Assembly (NCBI GenBank): GCA_945881945.1
Contig: CAMCVO010000009.1
Coordinates: 1 to 55,332 of the forward strand
DNA: 55,332 nt
Direction of reading: 5' to 3'
Source: Bifidobacterium breve
GTDB lineage: Bacteria; Actinomycetota; Actinomycetes; Nanopelagicales; Nanopelagicaceae
Shown piece by piece: positions 26,065 to 34,726 of the stretch. How positions within the stretch are numbered: the stretch's first letter is position 1; the number at the start of each line of letters is the position of its first letter. The notes under the pieces were generated by a model that worked only from the letters and a program-made list of their open reading frames with translations, did not search any database and had not been told where the DNA came from. Both the position numbers and the translations under genes were made by a program.

Positions 26065-26334
26065 ATGCCGAAGTCAAAGCTGCGCGATAAGGTTCGCCAA
26101 AAGAAGAAGGCTGCTCCGGCTATTGAGCAGTTGGCTGCCAAAGATCAAAAGTTGGAGTCTCCTAGCTGGCTAGCGCCAGTTATGCTCGCAAACTTTATTG
26201 TTGGGCTTATTTGGATCGTGGTTTTCTACATAAGTGGTACTGCCTACCCAATTCCAGGAATTGGTGCTTGGAATATGTTGGTTGGCTTTGGTTTTGTTGG
26301 TGTTGGCTTCTCACTAGCCACCCGTTGGCACTAA
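26065..26334 (+). CDS. crgA: Cell division protein CrgA
   Basis: 89 residues. A basic cytoplasmic N-terminus (MPKSKLRDKVRQKKK) is followed by two transmembrane helices (LAPVMLANFIVGLIWIVVFY and NMLVGFGFVGVGFSLA). This layout and the terminal ATRWH are the hallmark of CrgA, which in actinobacteria recruits wall synthesis enzymes to the FtsZ ring. The gene is small but strongly supported by family resemblance, its position beside trpG/pabA, and a leaderless -10. Confidence 0.93.
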   Translation: MPKSKLRDKVRQKKKAAPAIEQLAAKDQKLESPSWLAPVMLANFIVGLIWIVVFYISGTAYPIPGIGAWNMLVGFGFVGVGFSLATRWH

Positions 26335-26350
26335 TTACATCACTGTAATT
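26333..26350. repeat. 7-bp inverted repeat after crgA
   Basis: AATTACA and TGTAATT flank TCAC, immediately at the crgA stop. It is AT-rich with no T-tract, so it reads more like a protein-binding palindrome than a terminator. No regulator was identified. Confidence 0.35.
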
Positions 26351-26358
26351 CTCCACAC

Positions 26359-26380
26359 GGTGGATAAGTGTTGTGGATAA
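26359..26380 (-). promoter_or_regulatory. Pair of DnaA-box-like 9-mers
   Basis: On the minus strand, TTATCCACC (26367-26359) and a perfect TTATCCACA (26380-26372) lie 13 bases apart in the same orientation, upstream of the Fe-S reductase promoter. This matches the DnaA-box consensus. Actual binding is untested. Confidence 0.45.
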
Positions 26381-26410
26381 CTTTTGACCCAAAAAAAGCA
26401 ACCCCTCACC

Positions 26411-26416
26411 TACCCT
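26411..26416 (+). promoter_or_regulatory. -10 element of leaderless Fe-S reductase promoter
   Basis: TACCCT, six bases, then GTG at 26423. Confidence 0.55.
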
Positions 26417-26422
26417 TGACCT

Positions 26423-28483
26423 GTGCTCGTACTAATCGCCTATCTATTCACTGCCGCGGCAGTGGGCATCTTCTCTTATCGAGCCTTTGAGTTATATAAG
26501 AAAATATCTGCTGGTCAAAGTGACCCATCTCGATTTAACAATAAAGCTGCACGTTTAAAAAATATGTTGGTGGAGGTTTTATCCCACACCAAAATGCTTA
26601 ACTTCACCGTAACTGGTGTTGCGCATTGGTTTGTAATGATTGGCTTTGGTGGCCTACTTGGCACATTAATTACCGCCTACGCACAATTAGTAAATCCAGC
26701 TTGGACACTTCCAATCATCGGACATTTTGTTGGTTATGAATTATTTGTAGAGACTATTGCAGCAGCAACAGGTGTTGGCATAGTTGCTTTAATTGGAATT
26801 AGACAATTTACTAAAGTTGCACGCCCTGGAAGAAGATCTAGATTTTTTGGTTCAGGAAATAAGAAAGCTTATTATGTAGAAGCAACTATTTTAGCAGTGG
26901 TCTTTTGTGTTATGGCACTTCGTGGGTTAGAGGGCGCCTTACTTAATGTTGATAGTTGGAGTTGGCACTATGTAATCTCATACCCAGCAGTTGTATTTTT
27001 TAGCAGTTACTCAATAAGTGAGATCGAAAATCTAATTAAAGTAATTGCCTTTATCAAGATCCTAGTTTCAATGACCTGGTTTATTGTGGTTGGAATCAAC
27101 CTAACCATGGGTATTGCTTGGCATAGATTCTTAGCCTTCTTTAATATCTACTTTAAGAGAACTCCAGGCAAAGTGAATGCACTAGGGCCGTTGCCGGTAA
27201 TGCTTTCGCATGGCAAAGAGATCAATTTTGAGGATCCTAAAGAGGATGATGTCTTTGGTATTGGAAGTGCTGCTGACATATCTTGGAAAGGTCTTCTTGA
27301 TATGTCTACCTGCACTGAGTGCGGCAGGTGCCAATCCCAATGCCCAGCCTGGCACACTGAAAAACCGCTATCACCCAAGCTTTTAATCATGGCGATGCGA
27401 GACCATGCATTAGCCAAGGTTGGTACTGAATCTGCATCCACCACCAAGATTGTTGGAAATGCACATGAGAATGCAATCTCATTAGATGTCTTATGGTCCT
27501 GCACAACCTGTGGTGCTTGTGTTGAAGAGTGTCCAGTTGATATTGAGCATGTTGATCACATTGTTAATATGCGAAGGTTTCAAGTTTTAGTTGAATCAGA
27601 GTTTCCAACTGAGTTAGGAAATACATTCCGTAATTTAGAAAAGGCTGGAAATCCATGGGGTGCTAATCGAGTCGATCGCGACGCTTGGATTAAAGAGGTT
27701 GATTTTCCAGTTACCGTAATTGATTCAGTTATTCCAGAAGATGTTGAGTATTTATTTTGGGTTGGTTGTGCTGGTGCTTATGAGGAGCGAGCAAAGAAGA
27801 CCACCAAGGCAGTTGCTGAGCTGTTGTATATGTCAGGAGTTAGCTTTGGTGTCTTAGGAAAGCGTGAGACTTGCACTGGAGATCCAGCAAGGCGAAGTGG
27901 TAATGAGTTTTTATATCAGATTTTATCTAGAGAAAATATTGAAACCTTGCAGCAGACCTTTGGAACTCGTGGTGTTAAAAAGGTAGTCGTCACCTGCCCA
28001 CACTGCTTTACAACAATTGGTAGAGATTACAAACAACAAGGTTTTGAGTTACAGATGGTCCACCATACTCAATTGCTGAATCAATTAGTTAAAGAGGCAA
28101 GATTAAAACCAATCGCACCTGCTGCAGCTGATGCTAAAAAACTTACCTACCATGATCCTTGTTATCTTGGCCGGCACAATCAAATATATGAACCGCCACG
28201 GGAGTTATTAGCCTCAGCTGGTGTTGAGGTAACTGAGATGCCAAGAAATAAAGAGCGGTCATTTTGTTGCGGCGCAGGTGGGGGCCGGATGTGGATGGAG
28301 GAAAAAATTGGTGAGCGGATCAATTTAAATCGGGTTGATGAGGCAATTGCCACCGGTGCTGAAGAGGTTGCTGTGGCTTGCCCATTTTGCCGAGTAATGG
28401 TCTCTGATGGCATGGTGGCCAAGAACAGCTCAGTTGAGGTGCTTGATGTGGCTCAAATTATGCTGCGAAATGTTAAAAGATAA
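26423..28483 (+). CDS. Membrane-bound Fe-S reductase with CCG domains (heterodisulfide-reductase-like)
   Basis: 686 residues. The N-terminal ~260 residues hold about five to six membrane helices of a cytochrome-b-like (NarI-type) domain. Two [4Fe-4S] ferredoxin motifs follow: CTECGRCQSQCP and CTTCGACVEECP. Two cysteine-rich CCG-type domains complete the protein; the second contains HDPCYLGRHN and FCCGAGGG. The architecture equals the actinobacterial iron-sulfur reductase of the Rv0338c type, whose electron partners are unclear. It probably links the quinone pool to a cytoplasmic donor. The GTG start is supported by a TANNNT -10 six bases upstream. Confidence 0.9.
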   Translation: MLVLIAYLFTAAAVGIFSYRAFELYKKISAGQSDPSRFNNKAARLKNMLVEVLSHTKMLNFTVTGVAHWFVMIGFGGLLGTLITAYAQLVNPAWTLPIIGHFVGYELFVETIAAATGVGIVALIGIRQFTKVARPGRRSRFFGSGNKKAYYVEATILAVVFCVMALRGLEGALLNVDSWSWHYVISYPAVVFFSSYSISEIENLIKVIAFIKILVSMTWFIVVGINLTMGIAWHRFLAFFNIYFKRTPGKVNALGPLPVMLSHGKEINFEDPKEDDVFGIGSAADISWKGLLDMSTCTECGRCQSQCPAWHTEKPLSPKLLIMAMRDHALAKVGTESASTTKIVGNAHENAISLDVLWSCTTCGACVEECPVDIEHVDHIVNMRRFQVLVESEFPTELGNTFRNLEKAGNPWGANRVDRDAWIKEVDFPVTVIDSVIPEDVEYLFWVGCAGAYEERAKKTTKAVAELLYMSGVSFGVLGKRETCTGDPARRSGNEFLYQILSRENIETLQQTFGTRGVKKVVVTCPHCFTTIGRDYKQQGFELQMVHHTQLLNQLVKEARLKPIAPAAADAKKLTYHDPCYLGRHNQIYEPPRELLASAGVEVTEMPRNKERSFCCGAGGGRMWMEEKIGERINLNRVDEAIATGAEEVAVACPFCRVMVSDGMVAKNSSVEVLDVAQIMLRNVKR

Positions 28484-28554
28484 GGGTAAACCACCACAGA
28501 TTCTCAGTTAATCCTCAGGATAGTAGATAATGATCAACCTTGAGGTGATGCCCA

Positions 28555-29298
28555 ATGACAACTCTTAAAGAAAGAGTAAGTAGTAGCTCAGAAGTTATCC
28601 AGAACACGCAAAAAATTCTGGTTGTAGATGATGAGAACAGTATTAGTGAACTTATTGCCACCAGTTTAAAATTTGTTGGCTTTGATGTTCGAACTGCAGC
28701 CTCTGGCTCTGAAGCTTTACAAATTGCAGAGGCGTTTAAACCTCATGTATTAATTCTTGATGTGATGTTGCCTGATCAAAATGGTTTTGAGGTCTGCCGG
28801 CAACTGCGAAGTGAAGGACATAATGTTGGCGTTTTGTTTTTGACCGCTAAAGACTCAGTTGAGGACAAGATTGCTGGCTTAACAATTGGTGGCGATGACT
28901 ACATGACCAAGCCATTCTCACTTGAGGAGTTGGTGGCCCGGCTTCGTGCCCTATTGCGACGAACAGGTGTTACTCAAGTTTTAGCAGATGATGAAAAAAT
29001 TAGATTCGCCGATCTTGAATTAGATGAGGCAACTCATGAAGTTAGACGAGCTGGCAATCTAGTTGATCTATCGCCAACTGAATTTTTACTACTGCGCTAT
29101 CTAATGATTAATGCAGATCGAGTGGTGAGTAAATCTCAGATATTAGATCATGTCTGGCAGTATGACTTTAGAGGAGATATGGGAATTGTTGAAACATATG
29201 TTTCCTACCTGCGCAAGAAAATCGATGTCTATGAGCCAGCCTTAATTCATACTGTACGTGGAGTTGGATACCGATTGAGGTTGCCAGCAGGTAAGTAA
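28555..29298 (+). CDS. OmpR/PhoB-family response regulator
   Basis: 247 residues. The receiver domain has the acidic pocket VVDDEN (24-28) and phosphoacceptor Asp69 (LILDVMLP), plus the T/K switch residues in LFLTAKD and YMTKPFS. A winged-helix DNA-binding domain fills the C-terminal ~100 residues (SPTEFLLLRYLM to TVRGVGYRLR). A GAGGTG ribosome-binding site precedes the ATG. The sensor kinase follows after 17 bases, so the two form one operon. The signal and targets are unknown. Confidence 0.94.
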   Translation: MTTLKERVSSSSEVIQNTQKILVVDDENSISELIATSLKFVGFDVRTAASGSEALQIAEAFKPHVLILDVMLPDQNGFEVCRQLRSEGHNVGVLFLTAKDSVEDKIAGLTIGGDDYMTKPFSLEELVARLRALLRRTGVTQVLADDEKIRFADLELDEATHEVRRAGNLVDLSPTEFLLLRYLMINADRVVSKSQILDHVWQYDFRGDMGIVETYVSYLRKKIDVYEPALIHTVRGVGYRLRLPAGK

Positions 29299-29315
29299 TT
29301 GATCACAATTAGCAG

Positions 29316-30782
29316 ATGAATTCAACCTTAAGTAGGGTGCGCACTCCGCTCTCACTTTGGAGTTTACGCAACCGGCTTATCTTGGCATCGGTTGTTTTAG
29401 CTAGCTGTGCAATTATTGCCTCAGATTTTGCTGCAAATGCCGCTCTACGTACATACCTAATTTCCCAAGTGGATGATCAATTAATCAGTATCTCAGGCAC
29501 ATCGTTAAGTCGTCTAGATCGTGCTGGTATTGCCCCTCTTGATGGCGGTGACAAAAACTCACCATATAAAGTTTTAGAGCCGCTGCGCGGAGTACCAACT
29601 GCAATCTCCATCACCTTGTTAGATATGGATGGCAATTTAATTGGACAAGTAGGTGGTGAGTTAGGTGGGAAGAATTTTGCAGTAACTGGTATGAAAATTA
29701 CTGAGGTAAGTAATTACAAAAATAAGCCTTTCACTATTGATGGCAAAGATGGACAACCTGATATTCGGGCACTGGCGCAAATGTTGCCAACTGGATTAGG
29801 TAGTGTGATTGTTGCAGACTCACTTGAAAAAGTTGATAAAACTTTAAGTCAATTACGTTTTCTCTTTTTAATTTTAGGCATTATTGCTTTAACTGCAATT
29901 GGTTTAGCAGCAAGGTGGATTATCGCACTTGGCTTGCGACCACTTGAAGCGGTTGAAGATACTGCCGAGGCAATTGCAGCTGGTGATCTGTCGGCGCGTT
30001 TGCCTGCAGCCAAACCAGATACCGAGGTGGGCCGATTAACTACCTCACTAAACACCATGCTTTCGCGAATTGAAGAATCATTTACTGCTCGGGTGGCGAG
30101 TGAGAACAAGTTAAGAAGATTTGTTGCCGATGCCTCCCATGAACTTCGCACTCCGCTTACGGCAATCCGTGGCTTTGCCGAATTACATCGACAAGGGGCT
30201 GTAGTTGGTCAAGAGAAAACTAGTGAGTTAATTTCTCGAATTGAAAAAGAATCTGTGCGAATGAGCAGTTTGGTTGAGGATTTACTTCTGCTTGCCCGAC
30301 TTGATCAAGCAAGAGAGTTAGCTAAAGACCCAGTTGATTTAAATACTTTAATTGCTGATGCTGTTGCCTCAGCTAAAGCCGCAGGTCCTGAGCACCCAAT
30401 TGAGGTCAATCTAGATGAGAGTGAGATATTTGTGTTGGGTGATTCTCAGCGCATACATCAAGTAATTGCAAATCTGTTAGCAAATGCCAGAACCCACACC
30501 CCAGTTGGCACAAAAATAATTATTACCGCAGGAGTAGGAGTAAATGAAACGACAATTTCTGTTACCGATAATGGTCCTGGCCTTTCGCAATCAGATCAGG
30601 AAAGAATCTTTGAAAGATTTTATCGAGCAGATCCATCACGGGTAAGAAATAGCGGTGAAGGAAGTGGTCTTGGTTTATCAATTGTTGATGCAGTAATGAA
30701 AGCACATGGTGGTTATGTCAGTGTTAAATCAAATCTGGGTGAAGGTGCAACCTTCACATTACATTTTTTAAATCAGGAGTAA
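29316..30782 (+). CDS. Sensor histidine kinase
   Basis: 488 residues. The first transmembrane helix is at ~20-42, an extracytoplasmic sensor region of about 140 residues follows, and the second helix is at ~182-205. HAMP spans ~205-258. The dimerisation/phosphoacceptor domain carries His275 (ADASHELRTP). The ATPase domain has N (IANLLANARTHTP), G1 (VTDNGPGL) and G2 (GEGSGLGLSIV) boxes. It would phosphorylate the preceding response regulator. The layout resembles actinobacterial MprB/TcrS-type kinases, but the ligand cannot be told from sequence. Confidence 0.94.
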   Translation: MNSTLSRVRTPLSLWSLRNRLILASVVLASCAIIASDFAANAALRTYLISQVDDQLISISGTSLSRLDRAGIAPLDGGDKNSPYKVLEPLRGVPTAISITLLDMDGNLIGQVGGELGGKNFAVTGMKITEVSNYKNKPFTIDGKDGQPDIRALAQMLPTGLGSVIVADSLEKVDKTLSQLRFLFLILGIIALTAIGLAARWIIALGLRPLEAVEDTAEAIAAGDLSARLPAAKPDTEVGRLTTSLNTMLSRIEESFTARVASENKLRRFVADASHELRTPLTAIRGFAELHRQGAVVGQEKTSELISRIEKESVRMSSLVEDLLLLARLDQARELAKDPVDLNTLIADAVASAKAAGPEHPIEVNLDESEIFVLGDSQRIHQVIANLLANARTHTPVGTKIIITAGVGVNETTISVTDNGPGLSQSDQERIFERFYRADPSRVRNSGEGSGLGLSIVDAVMKAHGGYVSVKSNLGEGATFTLHFLNQE

Positions 30783-31361
30783 TTACTCAATCTTGCTTTT
30801 ATGAAAGTTAAGCCAAGATTTAGATGGAGTTGGTCCTCGTTGGCCTTGATATCTTGAGCCATAAACTGCTGAACCATATGGATGTTCAGCCGGTGAGGAT
30901 AATTTAATTAAACAGAGCTGACCAATCTTCATTCCAGGAAATAATTTCACTGGTAAGTTTGCAACATTTGAAAGCTCAAGTGTGATATGACCAGAAAAAC
31001 CTGGATCAATGAAGCCAGCAGTTGAGTGAGTTAACAAACCTAAACGACCAAGGGATGACTTTCCCTCTAATCTTCCGGCGATATCATCTGGCAAAGTTAT
31101 GACCTCATAGGTACTAGCTAATACAAACTCTCCTGGGTGCAAAATAAAATGCTCATCAGGAGCCACCGCTACCTCGCGGGTTAAATCAGGTTGCTCAATT
31201 GATGGATCAATTACTGAGTACTTGTGGTTTTCAAAGACCCGAAAAAACCTATCGAGGCGAACATCAACACTGGAGGGTTGGACCATTGCATCGGTAAAGG
31301 GCTCAACCTTTACTCGGCCGGCGGTGATCTCCGCCTTAATATCTCGATCACTTAGTAGCAC
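30783..31361 (-). CDS. dcd: dCTP deaminase (possibly bifunctional, dUMP-forming)
   Basis: About 192 residues from the GTG at 31361 (start [12 protein letters not shown] matches the family). The longest frame from 31388 adds nine residues not seen in homologues. Family landmarks are [33 protein letters not shown] with the catalytic Glu, and the C-terminal [13 protein letters not shown]. Actinobacterial Dcd enzymes are often bifunctional, making dUMP directly; I infer this only by lineage. TAGGGT lies eight bases before the GTG. It is convergent with the histidine kinase, with no spacer. Confidence 0.93.
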   Translation of the reverse strand: MLLSDRDIKAEITAGRVKVEPFTDAMVQPSSVDVRLDRFFRVFENHKYSVIDPSIEQPDLTREVAVAPDEHFILHPGEFVLASTYEVITLPDDIAGRLEGKSSLGRLGLLTHSTAGFIDPGFSGHITLELSNVANLPVKLFPGMKIGQLCLIKLSSPAEHPYGSAVYGSRYQGQRGPTPSKSWLNFHKSKIE

Positions 31362-31453
31362 AATCGCAGACCCTATCCTGAATAACAAAAATGTGAGGTT
31401 AAAACCTACTGGTGGGTATTGATTAAGTTACCCATCAGTAGCATGCTTATCCC

Positions 31454-33280
31454 ATGGGACATTACATAGCCAATCTGCGAGATATTGAGTTTTGCTTATT
31501 TGATTTATTTGATCGGGAATCGATTTTAGGCAAATCACTTTATAAAGATTTAGATCGCCCAACCGCTATGGGAATGCTTGAAGAGGTTAAGCGAATGGCT
31601 GAAAATGATTTAGCTGCCTCATTTGTTGATGGTGACCAAATAAAGGTTAAATTTGATCCAGCAACTGGGGATGCAAAACTTCCAGAGTCATTTAAAAAAT
31701 CCTACAAAACTTTTATGGACAATGAGTGGTGGCGAATTGATGCCCCAGTTGATTTAGGTGGCACCGCTATTCCACCATCAATTAGATGGGCAATTGCTGA
31801 GATGGTCTTAGGTTCAAACCCTGCAATTCATATTTATGCCTCCGGTAGCGCCTTTGCACATGTTGCACATGTTTTTGGCACGCTAGAACAAAAAAAGATT
31901 GCTAAGTTAATGATTGATAAGCAGTGGGGTGCAACCATGATGCTTACTGAACCAGATGCTGGTAGTGATGTTGGTGCTGGTCGCACTAAGGCGGTTAAGC
32001 AAGCAGATGGCACATGGCACATAACTGGCAACAAGAGATTTATTACCTCAGGAGATTCTGATCTAACAGAGAACATAATTCACTTTGTATTGGCAAGACC
32101 AGAGGGTGCGGTTGCTGGAACTAAAGGCTTAGATCTCTACCTTATTCCTAAATTTATGTTTGATTTTGAAACTGGTGAACTTGGTAAGCGAAATGGTGTT
32201 TATGTAACTAAGTTAGAGGACAAGATGGGATTAAATGTCTCAACTACCTGCGAAGTTAGTTTGGGTGAGAAAGAACCAGCTGTTGGGTACCTGTTAGGTG
32301 AGGTCCATGACGGTATTGCTCAAATGTTTAAGGTTATTGAGTACGCCCGCATGATGGTGGGTACTAAAGCTATCGCAACATTAAGTGCTGGCTACCAACA
32401 GGCACTTTCTTATGCAAAAACTCGTGTGCAAGGTCCAGATCTAACGGTGGCAAAGGATAAAAACAGTCCTCGGGTTGAAATTATTAAGCACCCTGATGTG
32501 CGCAGATCTTTAATGGTGCAAAAGTCATACTCAGAAGGTATGCGTGCTTTAGTTTTATACACCGCAACTATTCAAGATGCATTTGCCTTAGCTGAGGCAG
32601 AGGGTGGCGACAAAGACAAACTAGAGGATCTGCACCTAATCAATGATTTATTGCTGCCAATTGTTAAAGGTTATGGCAGTGAGAAATCTTGGACATTACT
32701 TGGTACTGAATCACTACAAACCTTTGGTGGCTCTGGCTTTACTACCGACTGGCCACTTGAGCAATATGTAAGAGATGCCAAGATTGATACTTTGTATGAA
32801 GGAACAACTGCAATCCAAGGATTAGATTTCTTCTTCCGAAAGATTGTGAGAGATCGTGGTCGATCAATAACAATTATTGGTAAAGAGATTGCCAAGTTTG
32901 CCTCTGCTGGTGGAAATTTGCCTGAGGAGAAGAAAGCACTTCTTAAAGCGTTAGAGGATGTGCAGGCAATGATCGGCCATATGGTTGGTGTTGCAATGCA
33001 GTCTCAGGAGAATCCAAAAGAGATTTATAAGGTTGGATTAAGCACCTCAAGATTATTAATGGCAACTGGGGATCTAATCATTGCTTGGCTACTGCTTCGC
33101 CAGGCAGATATTGCACAAAGCAAGTTGGCAACTGCTGGTAAAGACACTGAATTTTTTAACGGCAAAATTGCTTCGGCTAAGTTTTTTGTTCGATCAGTTC
33201 TGCCACATATCTCAGTTGAGCGAGCAGTAGTTGAGTCTGAGACTGGTGAAATTATGAACATTGCCGAAAGCGCCTTTTAA
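31454..33280 (+). CDS. Acyl-CoA dehydrogenase (FadE5-like)
   Basis: 608 residues, a long acyl-CoA dehydrogenase of the FadE5 type with a ~70-residue N-terminal extension before the usual fold. The flavin/substrate signatures MMLTEPDAGSDVGAG and ITGNKRFITSGD are present, and the C-terminal LQTFGGSGFTTDWPLEQYVRDAKIDTLYEGTT region contains the catalytic-base Glu position typical of the family. It introduces the first double bond in fatty acyl-CoA beta-oxidation. It stands alone, divergent from dcd. A TAGCAT at 31439-31444 is a possible -10. Confidence 0.92.
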   Translation: MGHYIANLRDIEFCLFDLFDRESILGKSLYKDLDRPTAMGMLEEVKRMAENDLAASFVDGDQIKVKFDPATGDAKLPESFKKSYKTFMDNEWWRIDAPVDLGGTAIPPSIRWAIAEMVLGSNPAIHIYASGSAFAHVAHVFGTLEQKKIAKLMIDKQWGATMMLTEPDAGSDVGAGRTKAVKQADGTWHITGNKRFITSGDSDLTENIIHFVLARPEGAVAGTKGLDLYLIPKFMFDFETGELGKRNGVYVTKLEDKMGLNVSTTCEVSLGEKEPAVGYLLGEVHDGIAQMFKVIEYARMMVGTKAIATLSAGYQQALSYAKTRVQGPDLTVAKDKNSPRVEIIKHPDVRRSLMVQKSYSEGMRALVLYTATIQDAFALAEAEGGDKDKLEDLHLINDLLLPIVKGYGSEKSWTLLGTESLQTFGGSGFTTDWPLEQYVRDAKIDTLYEGTTAIQGLDFFFRKIVRDRGRSITIIGKEIAKFASAGGNLPEEKKALLKALEDVQAMIGHMVGVAMQSQENPKEIYKVGLSTSRLLMATGDLIIAWLLLRQADIAQSKLATAGKDTEFFNGKIASAKFFVRSVLPHISVERAVVESETGEIMNIAESAF

Positions 33281-33305
33281 ATTTAATTAAAGCAATCGTT
33301 TAATG

Positions 33306-33311
33306 TAAGGT
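33306..33311 (+). promoter_or_regulatory. -10 element of leaderless EamA transporter promoter
   Basis: TAAGGT, six bases, then GTG at 33318. Confidence 0.5.
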
Positions 33312-33317
33312 GCCTGT

Positions 33318-34235
33318 GTGAAGCATCGTGCTGAATTTTTAATGATCTCTGCCGCTTTGGGCTTTGCCTTTGGTGGAGTTGCTGCCAAAATTCTTCGTGA
33401 GGCAGATATGGATGCCTTTCGGTTAACCCAAATCAGAATTACCGGTGCAGCGATACTCCTTCTTTCATTTGCTATATATAAAGGTAAGAAGCAGTTGTAC
33501 GCTCGAAAAGATGAATTAAAAGATTTGATTCTCTTTGGAATTATTGGCGTATCAGCTGTTACATCATTTTACTTTTTTGCAATTAAATATCTTTTTGTCT
33601 CTGTTGCATTAGTTATTGAGTTCACCGCATCAATTTGGATTGTGCTCTACCTAAGATTTATAAAGAAAAAGCAGATCTCACCGATTATGTGGTGGGGTAT
33701 TGCATGTGCCTTCTCAGGTCTTTTCTTGCTCTCTCAAATTTGGACCGGCACAACACTTAACCCACTTGGGGTAGCAGTTGCCTTTGCAGATGCTTTTGCC
33801 CTTGCTATTTACTTTTTACTCGTCGACCGCCTCTCTCAGACTAGAACCTCACTTTCCTTAATGACTTGGGGAATTGGCGTTTCAGCAATCTTCTGGGCAT
33901 TAATTTTGCCATGGTGGAACTTCCCATTTGAATTTCTCACCGATACATACTCCCTTGAAGGATCACTTTCTAACTACAGCGCCCCTGGCTGGGCATTAGT
34001 TATTTGGATAATAATTATTGGCACAGTAATTCCATATCTACTAACTGTCACTGGTGTCCGTGAGTTATCAGCTAGCACTGGCAGTGTTATTGGAATGATT
34101 GAACCATTATTTGCAGGAGCTATCGCATGGTGGTTGTTAAATGAAGCCTTTAATACCACCCAACTTATTGGCTGTGCAATATTGCTATTTGGAATCTATT
34201 TAGCTGATAAAGCTAGATCACGGGTTAGCAAGTAA
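33318..34235 (+). CDS. EamA-family (DMT) transporter
   Basis: 305 residues with ten predicted membrane helices in two EamA repeats. The first ends with the VIEFTASIWIVLYLRFIKKKQ segment, the second with MIEPLFAGAIAWWLLNEAFN. This family exports amino acids, nucleobases or other small metabolites; the substrate is not evident. The GTG start is supported by a leaderless -10. Its TAA overlaps the carbonic anhydrase ATG by one base. Confidence 0.9.
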   Translation: MKHRAEFLMISAALGFAFGGVAAKILREADMDAFRLTQIRITGAAILLLSFAIYKGKKQLYARKDELKDLILFGIIGVSAVTSFYFFAIKYLFVSVALVIEFTASIWIVLYLRFIKKKQISPIMWWGIACAFSGLFLLSQIWTGTTLNPLGVAVAFADAFALAIYFLLVDRLSQTRTSLSLMTWGIGVSAIFWALILPWWNFPFEFLTDTYSLEGSLSNYSAPGWALVIWIIIIGTVIPYLLTVTGVRELSASTGSVIGMIEPLFAGAIAWWLLNEAFNTTQLIGCAILLFGIYLADKARSRVSK

Positions 34236-34726
34236 TGAGTAGTTTTGATGAATTATTTGCAGCAAATGATGAGTTTATAAAAAACTTTAAATCACAGGAT
34301 TTAACTGGTGAAGCCAAAAAAGGTTTAGCAATTATTACTTGTATGGATTCAAGGATTGATCCACTTCGCATTGTTGGAATGAGTGCTGGAGATGCAAAGA
34401 TATTAAGAAATGCTGGTGCGAGAGTTACTGAGGATGTACTTCGAACTTTAATTCTTGCTACTACCTTGCTTAATGTAAGTAGGGTTTTAGTTATGCCACA
34501 CACTGATTGTCGAATGGCAAGCGGCACTGAGGAGCAGATCCATGCAACTATCTTAGAAAGAAGTGGCATAGATACTAGAAGTGTTGAGATTAGAACTGTT
34601 AGTGATCAGCTCTCAGCGTTAAAATCTGATTTGGTCAGAATTAAACAGTTTCCCTTGCTGCCAAAAGATATTGAGGTGGTTGGTGGGATTTATAATGTTA
34701 AAACTGGTGAGCTAAAAAGAATTTAA
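34235..34726 (+). CDS. Beta-class carbonic anhydrase
   Basis: 163 residues, a short beta-carbonic anhydrase. Zinc ligands Cys36 and Asp38 (TCMDSR), His89 and Cys92 (PHTDC), and the active-site Arg in CMDSRIDP are all in place. It interconverts CO2 and bicarbonate in the cytoplasm, supplying bicarbonate for carboxylations. It is translationally coupled to the EamA gene (TAATG). The stop shares a TTAA with dnaB. Confidence 0.93.
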   Translation: MSSFDELFAANDEFIKNFKSQDLTGEAKKGLAIITCMDSRIDPLRIVGMSAGDAKILRNAGARVTEDVLRTLILATTLLNVSRVLVMPHTDCRMASGTEEQIHATILERSGIDTRSVEIRTVSDQLSALKSDLVRIKQFPLLPKDIEVVGGIYNVKTGELKRI

